Shown here: positions 55,166 to 64,000 of the stretch, one piece after another
How positions within the stretch are numbered: position 1 is the stretch's first letter
Layout: each line of letters begins with the position of its first letter
Notes under the pieces: model-generated
What the model was told of the DNA's origin: nothing
Database searches by the model: none
What the model saw: only the letters and a program-made list of their open reading frames with translations
Position numbers and translations under genes: made by a program
NCBI GenBank assembly: GCA_902627565.1
Contig: CACOJM010000006.1
Span: forward strand, 1 to 64,000
Origin: an uncultured Pelagibacteraceae bacterium
Lineage (GTDB): Bacteria > Pseudomonadota > Alphaproteobacteria > Pelagibacterales > Pelagibacteraceae
Length of the DNA stretch: 64,000 bases
Direction of reading: 5' to 3'

Positions 55166-55609
55166 ATGAAAAAATTTTATACTCTGATATTTATTTATTT
55201 TTTTTTCCCACTGAATGTTGTCTCAGAAGAGACTTTTTTATCATTAAAAAAAGATAAAGTTAATGTAAGATATGGACCAAGTTTCGAGTCACCAGTAAAA
55301 TATATATATAAAAAAATCAATTTACCAATTAAACAAATTGATGAGAAAGAAAATTGGAGAAGAATAATTGATGTAAAAAATAATAGTGGATGGATTCACT
55401 TGTCACAATTAAAAAAAGTGAACTCTATAATTCCCCTTGAAGATAAGATATTGTTTAATAAACCTTCTAAATTTTCGAGACCATTAGCTAGGATAAAAAA
55501 AGGAAGAGTTTTAGTTGTACAAAAATGTGATGAAATTTGGTGTAAGATACAATCTAAAAACTTTAAAGGATGGATAAAAAATAATAATGTGTGGGGACCT
55601 ACAAATTAA
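55166..55609 (+). CDS. Secreted bacterial SH3-domain protein
   Basis: Signal peptide; LKKDKVNVRYGPSFESPVKYIYKK; WIHLSQL; GWIKNNNVWG. Confidence 0.85.
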   Translation: MKKFYTLIFIYFFFPLNVVSEETFLSLKKDKVNVRYGPSFESPVKYIYKKINLPIKQIDEKENWRRIIDVKNNSGWIHLSQLKKVNSIIPLEDKILFNKPSKFSRPLARIKKGRVLVVQKCDEIWCKIQSKNFKGWIKNNNVWGPTN

Positions 55610-55673
55610 AAAAAAAATTTTGAAAAAAGAGTAGAATAAATTAATTATTTAAACTTTTACTTTAAGTGAATAA

Positions 55674-55913
55674 CTATGTTTTAGATCTACTTGCCCACCA
55701 TTTATCTAATATAAAATACCAGATAGAATTTGCTATAGGTTCAACAATAGCATCTGTTAATGCCACAGCAAAAGATACATCAGCGACAAGCATTAAAACT
55801 GTTATCGCAATTGCAAAATGTCCGATTGTATAGATTACAGTACGTAACAATGAACCTTTGTTATTTTGATAAATGTTTTGAGTTGCTCGAAATATGCCGT
55901 TTGTAATTTCCAT
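55674..55913 (-). CDS. DUF2061-like membrane protein
   Basis: LLRTVIYTIGHFAIAITVLML...IVEPIANSIWYFILDKWW. Confidence 0.75.
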   Translation of the reverse strand: MEITNGIFRATQNIYQNNKGSLLRTVIYTIGHFAIAITVLMLVADVSFAVALTDAIVEPIANSIWYFILDKWWASRSKT

Positions 55914-56509
55914 TATTTTTTAAAGGGGCTTTCTAGTACGCAAGCAACTAAATGAACTCTTGCTTGCTCACCACCATTGAAAAAATTATGAAATTTTGTG
56001 TTGTTGGTTATCCACACCTTGCCATCAGCTGGAAGATGCTTTGCAACATTTTCTATAACCATTGAACAACCTTTATTTGTAATAATTGGTACATGAAGTC
56101 TGCATTCTGGATCCTTGTGCCAGCTTAATGTTGATCTAGGTTCTTTTAATAACAACCTTACTCTTCCCAATTTAAATTTTTTTTTTAATATTTCGTATAC
56201 TTCTTTAAAATATGTTTTTTCAAACTCAGGAATTAATTGAGTATATTTTGACTCATCTATATCTATATCTCTTGAAACTTCTTTCCCACTATCATCAGCA
56301 ATAGTCCAATATTTTCCTCTTATATTGTTTCCCTTAATAGAATTTTTATCATTTGGTATTTGATTAATTGGTATAGCACCAAAATGAGTAACTCCTGGAG
56401 AATTAAATCTTTTTTTTTCTAAAATTTTATTTAAATCTTTTTTTAATTTTGATATGTCAAAATTTAAATCAGGAACTTCATAGAAATCCTCAAAACTTAC
56501 TGTTGTCAT
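55913..56509 (-). CDS. Aspartyl/asparaginyl beta-hydroxylase-like 2OG-Fe(II) dioxygenase
   Basis: LSWHKDPECRLHVPI HxD motif; distal ARVHLV. Confidence 0.75.
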   Translation of the reverse strand: MTTVSFEDFYEVPDLNFDISKLKKDLNKILEKKRFNSPGVTHFGAIPINQIPNDKNSIKGNNIRGKYWTIADDSGKEVSRDIDIDESKYTQLIPEFEKTYFKEVYEILKKKFKLGRVRLLLKEPRSTLSWHKDPECRLHVPIITNKGCSMVIENVAKHLPADGKVWITNNTKFHNFFNGGEQARVHLVACVLESPFKK

Positions 56510-56526
56510 ATGTGATCTTTTTTATA

Positions 56527-58764
56527 TTAGTTTAATTTTAAATCAAATCTGTCTGCATTCATTACTTTAACCCAAGCCGCAACGAAATCTTTAACAAATT
56601 TATCATGTGAGTCCGCACATGCATAAACTTCTGCTAAAGCTCTCAATTGTGAATTAGAGCCAAAAATTAAGTCAACTCGTGTGCCTTTCCATTTAGTTTT
56701 TTTTGTTTTTCTGTCAGTACCAATAAATTTTTGTTCAGATTTATCTATTTCTTTCCACGTCGTATTCATATCTAATAAATTTATAAAATAATCATTTGTA
56801 AGTGTTCCAGGCTTTTTTGTAAAAACACCAAATTTTGAATTATCAAAGTTAGTATCTAAAACACGCAAACCACCAACTAAAACGGTCATCTCAGGAGCTG
56901 TAAGACCCATTAATTGAGCTTTATCAATTAGTTTCTCTTCAGCAGAAACATTTGAAGTTCCTCCATTTAAATAATTTCTAAAACCATCTGCTTGTGGTTC
57001 CAGTAATCCAAACGAATGAATGTCCGTTTGATCTTGTCTAGCATCTCCTCTTCCAGCTGAAAAAGGAACATTAATTTTATAACCTGCTTTTTTAGCAGCT
57101 ATTTCTATTCCAACACCTCCAGCCAAGACAATGAGGTCAGCCATTGATACGCTTTTCTTTTTACCATCAAATTTTTTCTTAATTTTCTTCAATGAAGAAA
57201 TAACATTTGAGAGTTTTGTTGGGTTATTTACTTTCCAATTCTTTTGTGGCTCTAACAAAATTCTAGCTCCATTAGCACCACCTCTCTTATCAGAACCCCT
57301 AAAAGTTGAAGCAGAAGCCCATGCCGTAGAAACCATATCAGAAATTGATATTTTTGATTTTAGAATTTTAGATTTTAGTTCCTTAATGTCTTTAGTTTTT
57401 AATTTATACTTTGGTTTATCTATTGGGTCCTGCCAAATTAATTCTTCTTTTGGAACATCGCCTCCTAAGTAGCAAGCTTTAGGACCCATATCTCTATGTG
57501 TTAATTTAAACCAAGCTCTAGCGAATGCATCATGAAATTCCTTTGGATTTTTATGAAAATGTTTTGTAATAGGACCGTAACTTGGATCTACTTTTAATGA
57601 AATATCTGTAGTTTGCATCATTGGAGGATGAAGCACATTTTTATCATGTGCATCTGGAACCATTTTAATTTCTTGTCCATTTTTCTTTGGTGTCCATTGG
57701 TGAGCACCTGCTGGACTTTTTGTTAGTTCCCACTCATGCCCATACAAACAATCCAGATATCCCATATCCCATTTAATAGGATTTTGAGTCCAAGCACCTT
57801 CGATACCACTACTTATTGTATCAATCCCTTTGCCTGATTTATAACCACTATTCCATCCAGTTGCTTGATCTTGTATTTTCGAAGCTTCAGGATCTGGACC
57901 TTTGTGTGATTCAGGTGCAGCGCCATGTGATTTACCAAATGTGTGTCCACCAGCAACTAGTGCTGCTGTTTCATAATCATTCATAGCCATTCTTCCAAAT
58001 GTTTCTCTAATATCATGAGCAGCAAGTAATGGATCAGGGTTTGCATCAGGACCTTGTGGATTTACATAAATTAAACCCATATGTGAAGCTCCTAATGGCT
58101 GTTCTAAATCTCTTTTGCCACTATATCTTTTGACATCCAACATTTCCTTTTCTGATCCCCAATAAATATCATCCTCAGGCTCCCAAATATCTTCTCTACC
58201 AGCCCCAAAGCCAAATGTTTTAAATCCCATTGAGTCTAATGCAACATTTCCGACTAGTATAAATAAATCTGCCCAGGAAATTTTTTTTCCGTATTTTTGT
58301 TTAATTGGCCATAAGAGTAGTCTTGCTTTATCTAAGTTGACATTATCCGGCCAAGAATTTAATGGTGCAAATCGCTGATTTCCTGTTCCAGCTCCACCTC
58401 TACCATCGCCTGTTCTATAAGTTCCTGCTGCATGCCATGCAAGTCTAATAAATAAAGGACCATAATGTCCATAATCTGCAGGCCACCACTCTTGGGAATT
58501 TGTCATTAATTTTTTTAAATCATTTTTAAGGGCTTTAAAGTTAAGTTTTTTAAATTCTTTTGAATATTTAAATTTTTTATCCATAGGATTAGATAAACTA
58601 GAATGTTGACTTAGAATTTTAAGATTTAAGCTGTTTGGCCAAAAATCTTTATTTGTTTGGCCTTTGCCTGCAGAAAATTTTGCAGGTGTACCTGCTCCAG
58701 TAAAAGGACATTTACTTAATTCTTTAGCTTTGAATGATTTATCTTTAAAATTTTCAGTGCTCAT
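56527..58764 (-). CDS. katG: Catalase-peroxidase
   Basis: [37 protein letters not shown]; two-domain repeat; [13 protein letters not shown]. Confidence 0.97.
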   Translation of the reverse strand: MSTENFKDKSFKAKELSKCPFTGAGTPAKFSAGKGQTNKDFWPNSLNLKILSQHSSLSNPMDKKFKYSKEFKKLNFKALKNDLKKLMTNSQEWWPADYGHYGPLFIRLAWHAAGTYRTGDGRGGAGTGNQRFAPLNSWPDNVNLDKARLLLWPIKQKYGKKISWADLFILVGNVALDSMGFKTFGFGAGREDIWEPEDDIYWGSEKEMLDVKRYSGKRDLEQPLGASHMGLIYVNPQGPDANPDPLLAAHDIRETFGRMAMNDYETAALVAGGHTFGKSHGAAPESHKGPDPEASKIQDQATGWNSGYKSGKGIDTISSGIEGAWTQNPIKWDMGYLDCLYGHEWELTKSPAGAHQWTPKKNGQEIKMVPDAHDKNVLHPPMMQTTDISLKVDPSYGPITKHFHKNPKEFHDAFARAWFKLTHRDMGPKACYLGGDVPKEELIWQDPIDKPKYKLKTKDIKELKSKILKSKISISDMVSTAWASASTFRGSDKRGGANGARILLEPQKNWKVNNPTKLSNVISSLKKIKKKFDGKKKSVSMADLIVLAGGVGIEIAAKKAGYKINVPFSAGRGDARQDQTDIHSFGLLEPQADGFRNYLNGGTSNVSAEEKLIDKAQLMGLTAPEMTVLVGGLRVLDTNFDNSKFGVFTKKPGTLTNDYFINLLDMNTTWKEIDKSEQKFIGTDRKTKKTKWKGTRVDLIFGSNSQLRALAEVYACADSHDKFVKDFVAAWVKVMNADRFDLKLN

Positions 58765-58793
58765 AGATATCTCCTTAATTATGATTTTTGTAC

Positions 58794-58810
58794 TTTATAA
58801 TGATTCTAAA
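58794..58810. promoter_or_regulatory. Irr/ICE-like operator candidate TTTATAATGATTCTAAA upstream of katG
   Basis: One mismatch to a TTTAGAATNATTCTAAA dyad; about 30 nt upstream of the katG start. Confidence 0.45.
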
Positions 58811-58853
58811 AAGGAGTCAATTGTATAAAAACGAACCTTAATTCAAAGAAAAA

Positions 58854-59252
58854 TTAATCCTCTAGCTTTACTAGAACTTCTACAGATTTAATTTTTTTTC
58901 CGCTAATTTTTTTTAAAATATTTATTGGACCTATGTCTGAATTATCTAAATCAATTAATTTTTCTTCCTTCAAATCATAAAAGTGATGATGATCTGAAAT
59001 GTTAGTATCGAAATATGTTTGACTGGAATTGATGGGAATTTGCTTTAAATACCCTTTTTTTTCAAAGGCATGTACAGTATTATAAACAGTAGCTAAAGAT
59101 ATTTTATTATTTGATTGTTTATTTATTTTCTTTACCAAATCGTTGATAGTAAAATGGAATGTTTTTTCGGTATCAAATAAAACTTCGCATATTTGTAGTC
59201 TTTGTTTTGTAGGTCTTAATCCAGAATTTCTTAGTTTTTTTAGGTATTTCAC
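58854..59252 (-). CDS. irr: Fur-family regulator, Irr-like
   Basis: GLRPTKQRLQICEVLF; SLATVYNTVHAFEKKGYLKQI; DTNISDHHHFYDLKEEKLIDL; lacks CxxC pairs; next to fabA. Confidence 0.8.
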   Translation of the reverse strand: MKYLKKLRNSGLRPTKQRLQICEVLFDTEKTFHFTINDLVKKINKQSNNKISLATVYNTVHAFEKKGYLKQIPINSSQTYFDTNISDHHHFYDLKEEKLIDLDNSDIGPINILKKISGKKIKSVEVLVKLED

Positions 59253-59270
59253 AGTTAATTTTAGTTGTTA

Positions 59271-59287
59271 GTTATAATTGTTCTAAA
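59271..59287. promoter_or_regulatory. Second Irr/ICE-like operator candidate GTTATAATTGTTCTAAA between irr and fabA
   Basis: Matches the katG site at 14 of 17 positions; 19-35 nt upstream of the irr start. Confidence 0.45.
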
Positions 59288-59345
59288 CTAGTATTAAAGT
59301 ATATTATATAAAGGTAAAATCAAGTAAATAAGGGTACTCAATTTT

Positions 59346-59846
59346 ATGAAAAAAAATTCATACTCATATAAAGAACTTATTGATTGTGGTAATGGCCATT
59401 TATTTGGGCCTGGTAACGCTAAATTACCTCTTCCACCAATGTTGATGTTTGATAGAATTACAGAAATTAATGAAAAAAATGGAGCTTTCAAAAAAGGTTC
59501 ATTAAAGGCTGAATTAGACGTTAAAAAAGAGCTTTGGTTTTTTGATTGCCATTTTAAAGAAGATCCTGTTATGCCTGGATGTTTGGGTTTAGACGCAATG
59601 TGGCAATTAGTTGGTTTTTATTTAGGTTGGATTGGAAATCCAGGAAAAGGAAGAGCTTTAGGTGTTGGAACTGTAAAATTTACAGGGGAAGTTTTAAGAG
59701 ATATTAAATTAGTCAGGTATGAAATTGATATGAAAAAAATTATGTCGCCAGGAGGTACAACAGTAGGTCTTGCTAATGGATTAGTTTTTGCAGATGACAA
59801 AAAAATATATTCGGCTGATAGTTTAAAAGTAGGATTGTTTAAATGA
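59346..59846 (+). CDS. fabA: 3-hydroxydecanoyl-ACP dehydratase/isomerase
   Basis: [42 protein letters not shown]. Confidence 0.96.
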   Translation: MKKNSYSYKELIDCGNGHLFGPGNAKLPLPPMLMFDRITEINEKNGAFKKGSLKAELDVKKELWFFDCHFKEDPVMPGCLGLDAMWQLVGFYLGWIGNPGKGRALGVGTVKFTGEVLRDIKLVRYEIDMKKIMSPGGTTVGLANGLVFADDKKIYSADSLKVGLFK

Positions 59847-61057
59847 TGAGAAGAGTAGTAATTACGGGTTTAGGCATTGTTTCTTGTTTAGGTAACAATC
59901 AGGAAGAAGTTTATAAATCACTATTAAATTCAAAATCGGGAATTTCATTTTCTGAGGAATATAGAGAACACAATCTTAAAAGTCATGTTCATGGTAAACC
60001 TAATATAAAACTTGAAGATTATGTCGATAGAAAAACTATTAGATTTATGGGTTCAGGCTCAGCTTATAATTATATAGCTATGAAAGAAGCTATAACTGAC
60101 TCTGGACTTGAGGAAAGTGAAATTAGTAATGTTAAAACTGGAATAGTTATGGGTTCAGGTGGACCTTCTATTGAAAATGTAATATTAGCTGCTGACAAGA
60201 CTAGGGCTAAAACTCCTAAATTAATGGGACCTTTTATCGTTCCAAGAACAATGGCAAGTACCGCCTCAGCAACACTTGCGGTTCCATTTAAAATCAAGGG
60301 GACGAACTACACAATGAGTTCAGCTTGTGCCACTAGTGGTCATTGCATTGGAAATTCCATGGAATTAATTCAAATGGGTAAACAAGATATTGTATTCGCG
60401 GGAGGAAGTGAGGAAATTCACTGGGCAATGACTGCTATGTTTGATGCGATGACAGCACTATCATCAAAATATAATGATACACCAGAGACTGCTTCACGAG
60501 CGTATGATAAAACTAGAGATGGTTTTGTTATTGCTGGAGGTGGTGGAGTATTGGTACTTGAGGAATATGAACATGCTAAAGCCAGAGGTGCTAAAATATA
60601 CGCAGAACTTACTGGTTATGGAGCAACCTCAGATGGCTACGATATGGTAGCACCATCTGGTGAAGGAGCAGTAAGATGTATGAAAATGGCAATGGCTACT
60701 GCTAAAAATAAAATTGATTATATCAATACCCATGGAACTTCTACTCCTGTTGGTGATATTACTGAACTCAATGCTGTTAAAAATACTTTTGGAGAAAATA
60801 TTCCAAAAATTAGTTCAACAAAATCTTTATCTGGTCATCCTCTAGGGGCTGCATCAGTGCATGAAGCTATTTATTGTTTAATCATGATGAAAAATAATTT
60901 TATTGCTGGATCAGCAAATATAAATGAGATGGATGAAGAGGCTAAAAAATTCCCAGTTGTTACAAAAACAGAAACTAGTGCAACTTTAAATACGGTGATG
61001 TCTAATAGTTTTGGTTTCGGTGGAACTAACGCTGCTTTAATTTTTGAAAAGGTTTAA
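59843..61057 (+). CDS. fabB: 3-oxoacyl-ACP synthase I
   Basis: [58 protein letters not shown]. Confidence 0.96.
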   Translation: MMRRVVITGLGIVSCLGNNQEEVYKSLLNSKSGISFSEEYREHNLKSHVHGKPNIKLEDYVDRKTIRFMGSGSAYNYIAMKEAITDSGLEESEISNVKTGIVMGSGGPSIENVILAADKTRAKTPKLMGPFIVPRTMASTASATLAVPFKIKGTNYTMSSACATSGHCIGNSMELIQMGKQDIVFAGGSEEIHWAMTAMFDAMTALSSKYNDTPETASRAYDKTRDGFVIAGGGGVLVLEEYEHAKARGAKIYAELTGYGATSDGYDMVAPSGEGAVRCMKMAMATAKNKIDYINTHGTSTPVGDITELNAVKNTFGENIPKISSTKSLSGHPLGAASVHEAIYCLIMMKNNFIAGSANINEMDEEAKKFPVVTKTETSATLNTVMSNSFGFGGTNAALIFEKV

Positions 61058-61060
61058 ATT

Positions 61061-61846
61061 ATGAGTTTGATGAAGGGTAAAAAAGGATTAATAATGGGTG
61101 TTGCCAATGAAAGATCTATCGCTTGGGGCATCTCCCAAAAACTTGCAGAAGCTGGGGCTGAACTTGCATTTACATATTTAGGTGATGCTTTAAAAAAAAG
61201 AGTTGTACCTTTAGCTGAAAAATTAAATTCGAAAGTAACATTCAGTTGTGATGTTGAAAAAAAAGAGGATATAATAAAATTATTTGAAGATATTAAATCA
61301 CAATGGAGTGAAATCGATTTTGTAGTTCATGCAATTGCTTTTTCAGATAAATCGGAATTATCAGGTGAATATTTAGATACAACTAGAGAAAACTTTCTAA
61401 GAAGTATGTTAATATCATGTTTTTCATTTACAGAAGTTGCAAAAGAAGCTTCAAAAGTAATGAAAGAAGGTGGAAGTTTAATTACCTTAAGCTATGAAGC
61501 AAACAAAGCTATTCCAAATTATAATGTAATGGGTGTATGTAAAGCTGCTTTAGAGTCTAGTGTTAAATATCTTGCAAGAGATCTAGGTGCTAGAGGCATG
61601 AGAGTAAATGCGATAAGTGCTGGGCCTATTAAAACATTAGCTGCTTCCGCTATTGGAGATGCAAAATTCTTATATAAATGGAATGAAGATCATTCTTTAT
61701 TAAAAAGAAACGTTGATATACATGATGTTGGAAATTCAGCATTATACCTACTTAGTGACCTTGCAAACGGTGTTACTGGTGAAATTCATTATGTAGATGC
61801 TGGATATAATAAAGTTGGTATGCCAGATCCTAAAAATATTAGTTAA
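61061..61846 (+). CDS. fabI: Enoyl-ACP reductase
   Basis: GLIMGVANERSIAWGISQKLAEAGAELAFTY; SYEANKAIPNYNVMGVCKAALE. Confidence 0.96.
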   Translation: MSLMKGKKGLIMGVANERSIAWGISQKLAEAGAELAFTYLGDALKKRVVPLAEKLNSKVTFSCDVEKKEDIIKLFEDIKSQWSEIDFVVHAIAFSDKSELSGEYLDTTRENFLRSMLISCFSFTEVAKEASKVMKEGGSLITLSYEANKAIPNYNVMGVCKAALESSVKYLARDLGARGMRVNAISAGPIKTLAASAIGDAKFLYKWNEDHSLLKRNVDIHDVGNSALYLLSDLANGVTGEIHYVDAGYNKVGMPDPKNIS

Positions 61847-61859
61847 TACGATTCAAAAT

Positions 61860-61979
61860 ATGGAAATATTTATTTTATTGGTTTGTTTAGTATTTGTAAT
61901 TTATTACCTTTTTAGACCCACCACCAAAAAAGAAAAAGACCAATTTAATGATAAAAACAATTGGCGAGGTGGATTTTAA
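61860..61979 (+). CDS. Possible 39-aa single-TM small protein MEIFILLVCLVFVIYYLFRPTTKKEKDQFNDKNNWRGGF
   Basis: In-frame start inside the longer 61797 ORF; TM segment plus charged tail, directly after fabI. Confidence 0.45.
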   Translation: MEIFILLVCLVFVIYYLFRPTTKKEKDQFNDKNNWRGGF

Positions 61980-61981
61980 TT

Positions 61982-64000
61982 TTATTCAGCAGCTTGTTTC
62001 ATAGAAAGCTTAACTTTACCTCTATCAAAACCAATTACCTTAACTTTTACTTCATCACCTTCTTTGACAACATCGGTAACTTTCGCTACTCTTTTATCTG
62101 CAAGTTCTGAAATATGAACAAGTCCATCTTGTTTTCCTAGGAAATTAACAAATGCACCAAACTCCATTACTTTCATCACCTTACCTGAGTAAATTTTATT
62201 TAATTCAGCTTTTGCAGTAATGTCTTTAATCATTTGCATAGCGACGTTTCTAGCTTCTTCATCTGGAGCCGCAACTGTAACTTCTCCTTCGTCATTCACA
62301 TCGACTTTTGCACCTGATTTTTCAACAATTTCTCTAATTGTTGCTCCACCTTTTCCAATCACAGCTGCAATATCTTTTTTATCAACCTTTATTTTTTCCA
62401 TTTTCGGAGTGTGTTTTCCAACATCTGCTCTTGAAGCTGGTAATGCTTTATTCATTTCACCTAAAATATGAACTCTACCATCTTTAGCTTGTTTTAAAGC
62501 TTGTTCCATGATTTCAAATGTAATACCTGTAATTTTGATATCCATTTGAAGTGAAGTAATTCCATCTTTAGTTCCTGCAACTTTAAAATCCATGTCTCCT
62601 AAATGATCCTCATCACCTAGAATGTCTGACAAGACACTAAAATCATCACCCTCTTTAATTAATCCCATTGCTATACCTGCAACAGGCTCTTTAATTGGTA
62701 CTCCTGCATCCATTAATGCTAATGATGTTCCACAAACAGTAGCCATAGAGGAGGAACCATTGGATTCTGTAATTTCAGATACAACTCTAAAAGTGTACGG
62801 AAATGAATCTTTTGAAGGTAACGAAGAATGAATAGCTCTCCATGCTAATTTTCCATGACCTATCTCTCTTCTACCAGTCCCTATTCTGCCGGTTTCTCCA
62901 ACTGAAAAAGGTGGAAAATTATAGTGAAGCATAAATCTTTCTCTCTGTAATCCATCTAAGCTTTCTATTCGTTGTTCATCATCAGATGTGCCTAATGTAG
63001 CCGTCACAATTGCTTGTGTTTCTCCTCTGGTAAATAAAGCTGAACCATGGGTTCTTGGCAAGATACCAACTTCACATGATATTGGCCGTACATCTGATAA
63101 ACCTCTACCATCAATTCTACTCTTATTTTTAAGTATATCTGTTCTGACAATAGATTTCTCGAGATTTTTTAACTGACTATTTACGTCAAGATCAGTATAG
63201 TTTTCATTTTCCTCGTAAAGTTTTTTAGCTTTATCAGTTATTTCTGAAATTTGATTAGATCTATCTTGCTTATCTTTTGTTGCGAAAGCTTTTTTAAGAT
63301 CTTCAGTAAAAGTTTCCTCAAGCTTTTTTTTAACCTCAGATAGGTCTTTTTTTTCAACAGTCCACTCAGGTTTTCTGCATTCTTTTGCTAGTTCCTCTAT
63401 CATTTTAATTACTGGAACAAAACCTTCGTGACCAAATTTTACTGCATTTAACATTTCTTCCTCTGTTAAACCATTAGCTTCAGACTCCACCATAAGCACT
63501 GCTTCTTTTGTTCCTGCTACAACTAAATCTAAACTTGAATTTTCTAATTCTGATTTAGACGGATTTAAAACATATTTTCCATCAATAAATCCAACTCTTG
63601 AGGCACCTACAGGTCCCATAAATGGCATCCCAGAAATAGCTAATGCGGCTGATGAAGCTGTGATTGATAAAATATCAGCCTCATTTTCTTTATCGTAAGA
63701 AATAACAGTTGGTAATAGCTGTACCTCATTTTTAAATTCACCAGGAAACAAAGGTCTAATTGGTCTATCAATTAATCTTGAGATTAACGTTTCACTTTCT
63801 GTAGGTCTTGCCTCTCTCTTAAAGTATCCACCTGGAATTTTTCCAGCTGCATAGTATTTCTCCTGATAATTTACAGATAAAGGAAAATAATCCATATCTG
63901 GATTAACTTTTTTTGCTCCCACTACTGTTGCTAAAACAACTGTCTCTCCACATTTCGCAATTATTGCGCCATCTGCTTGTCTTGCTATTTTACCAGTTTC
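61982..64000 (-). CDS. pnp: Polynucleotide phosphorylase, 5' end truncated by the window
   Basis: Frame open to nt 64000 ([31 protein letters not shown]...); KH motif [19 protein letters not shown]1 domain. Confidence 0.96.
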   Translation of the reverse strand, partial: ETGKIARQADGAIIAKCGETVVLATVVGAKKVNPDMDYFPLSVNYQEKYYAAGKIPGGYFKREARPTESETLISRLIDRPIRPLFPGEFKNEVQLLPTVISYDKENEADILSITASSAALAISGMPFMGPVGASRVGFIDGKYVLNPSKSELENSSLDLVVAGTKEAVLMVESEANGLTEEEMLNAVKFGHEGFVPVIKMIEELAKECRKPEWTVEKKDLSEVKKKLEETFTEDLKKAFATKDKQDRSNQISEITDKAKKLYEENENYTDLDVNSQLKNLEKSIVRTDILKNKSRIDGRGLSDVRPISCEVGILPRTHGSALFTRGETQAIVTATLGTSDDEQRIESLDGLQRERFMLHYNFPPFSVGETGRIGTGRREIGHGKLAWRAIHSSLPSKDSFPYTFRVVSEITESNGSSSMATVCGTSLALMDAGVPIKEPVAGIAMGLIKEGDDFSVLSDILGDEDHLGDMDFKVAGTKDGITSLQMDIKITGITFEIMEQALKQAKDGRVHILGEMNKALPASRADVGKHTPKMEKIKVDKKDIAAVIGKGGATIREIVEKSGAKVDVNDEGEVTVAAPDEEARNVAMQMIKDITAKAELNKIYSGKVMKVMEFGAFVNFLGKQDGLVHISELADKRVAKVTDVVKEGDEVKVKVIGFDRGKVKLSMKQAAE

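Overview
The window is a compact, very AT-rich alphaproteobacterial chromosome segment. Gene content and order (cobT, regB-gyrB, lepA-pheTS-rplT-rpmI-infC-thrS, gltD-gltB, aceE-aceF, SUV3-fdxA-carD, dnaA-dnaN, rpsT-mutM-ubiE-ubiB-coaBC-dut, irr-fabA-fabB-fabI, pnp) best fit a SAR11/Pelagibacterales genome; this is inferred from synteny and composition only. I support about 57 protein genes and three tRNAs (Ser-GGA, Arg-ACG, Leu-CAA). I saw no rRNA, CRISPR array, transposase or phage module. cobT (left) and pnp (right) run off the window. Observations most worth follow-up: (1) AceE (pyruvate dehydrogenase E1) carries an N-terminal lipoyl domain nearly duplicate to that of the adjacent AceF. (2) An unlisted 25-codon ORF, MAKRRKKAKKAKKKAKKKAKKRRRR, has a strong Shine-Dalgarno, a 19-nt palindrome and a promoter-like element upstream, and it converges on a CarD-family gene that itself has a roughly 95-residue Lys-rich N-terminal tail. 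(3) katG lies next to an irr-like Fur-family gene, and both upstream regions contain a matching TTATAATNRTTCTAAA dyad resembling the Irr/ICE operator. (4) A small surface-glycan islet sits between gyrB and lepA, with a HAD-nucleotidyltransferase fusion and a methyltransferase translationally coupled to lepA. (5) GyrB is short and appears to lack the large TOPRIM insert typical of Gram-negative GyrB. (6) A 42-aa LptM-like lipoprotein gene lies between argH and lysA and is missing from the ORF track.
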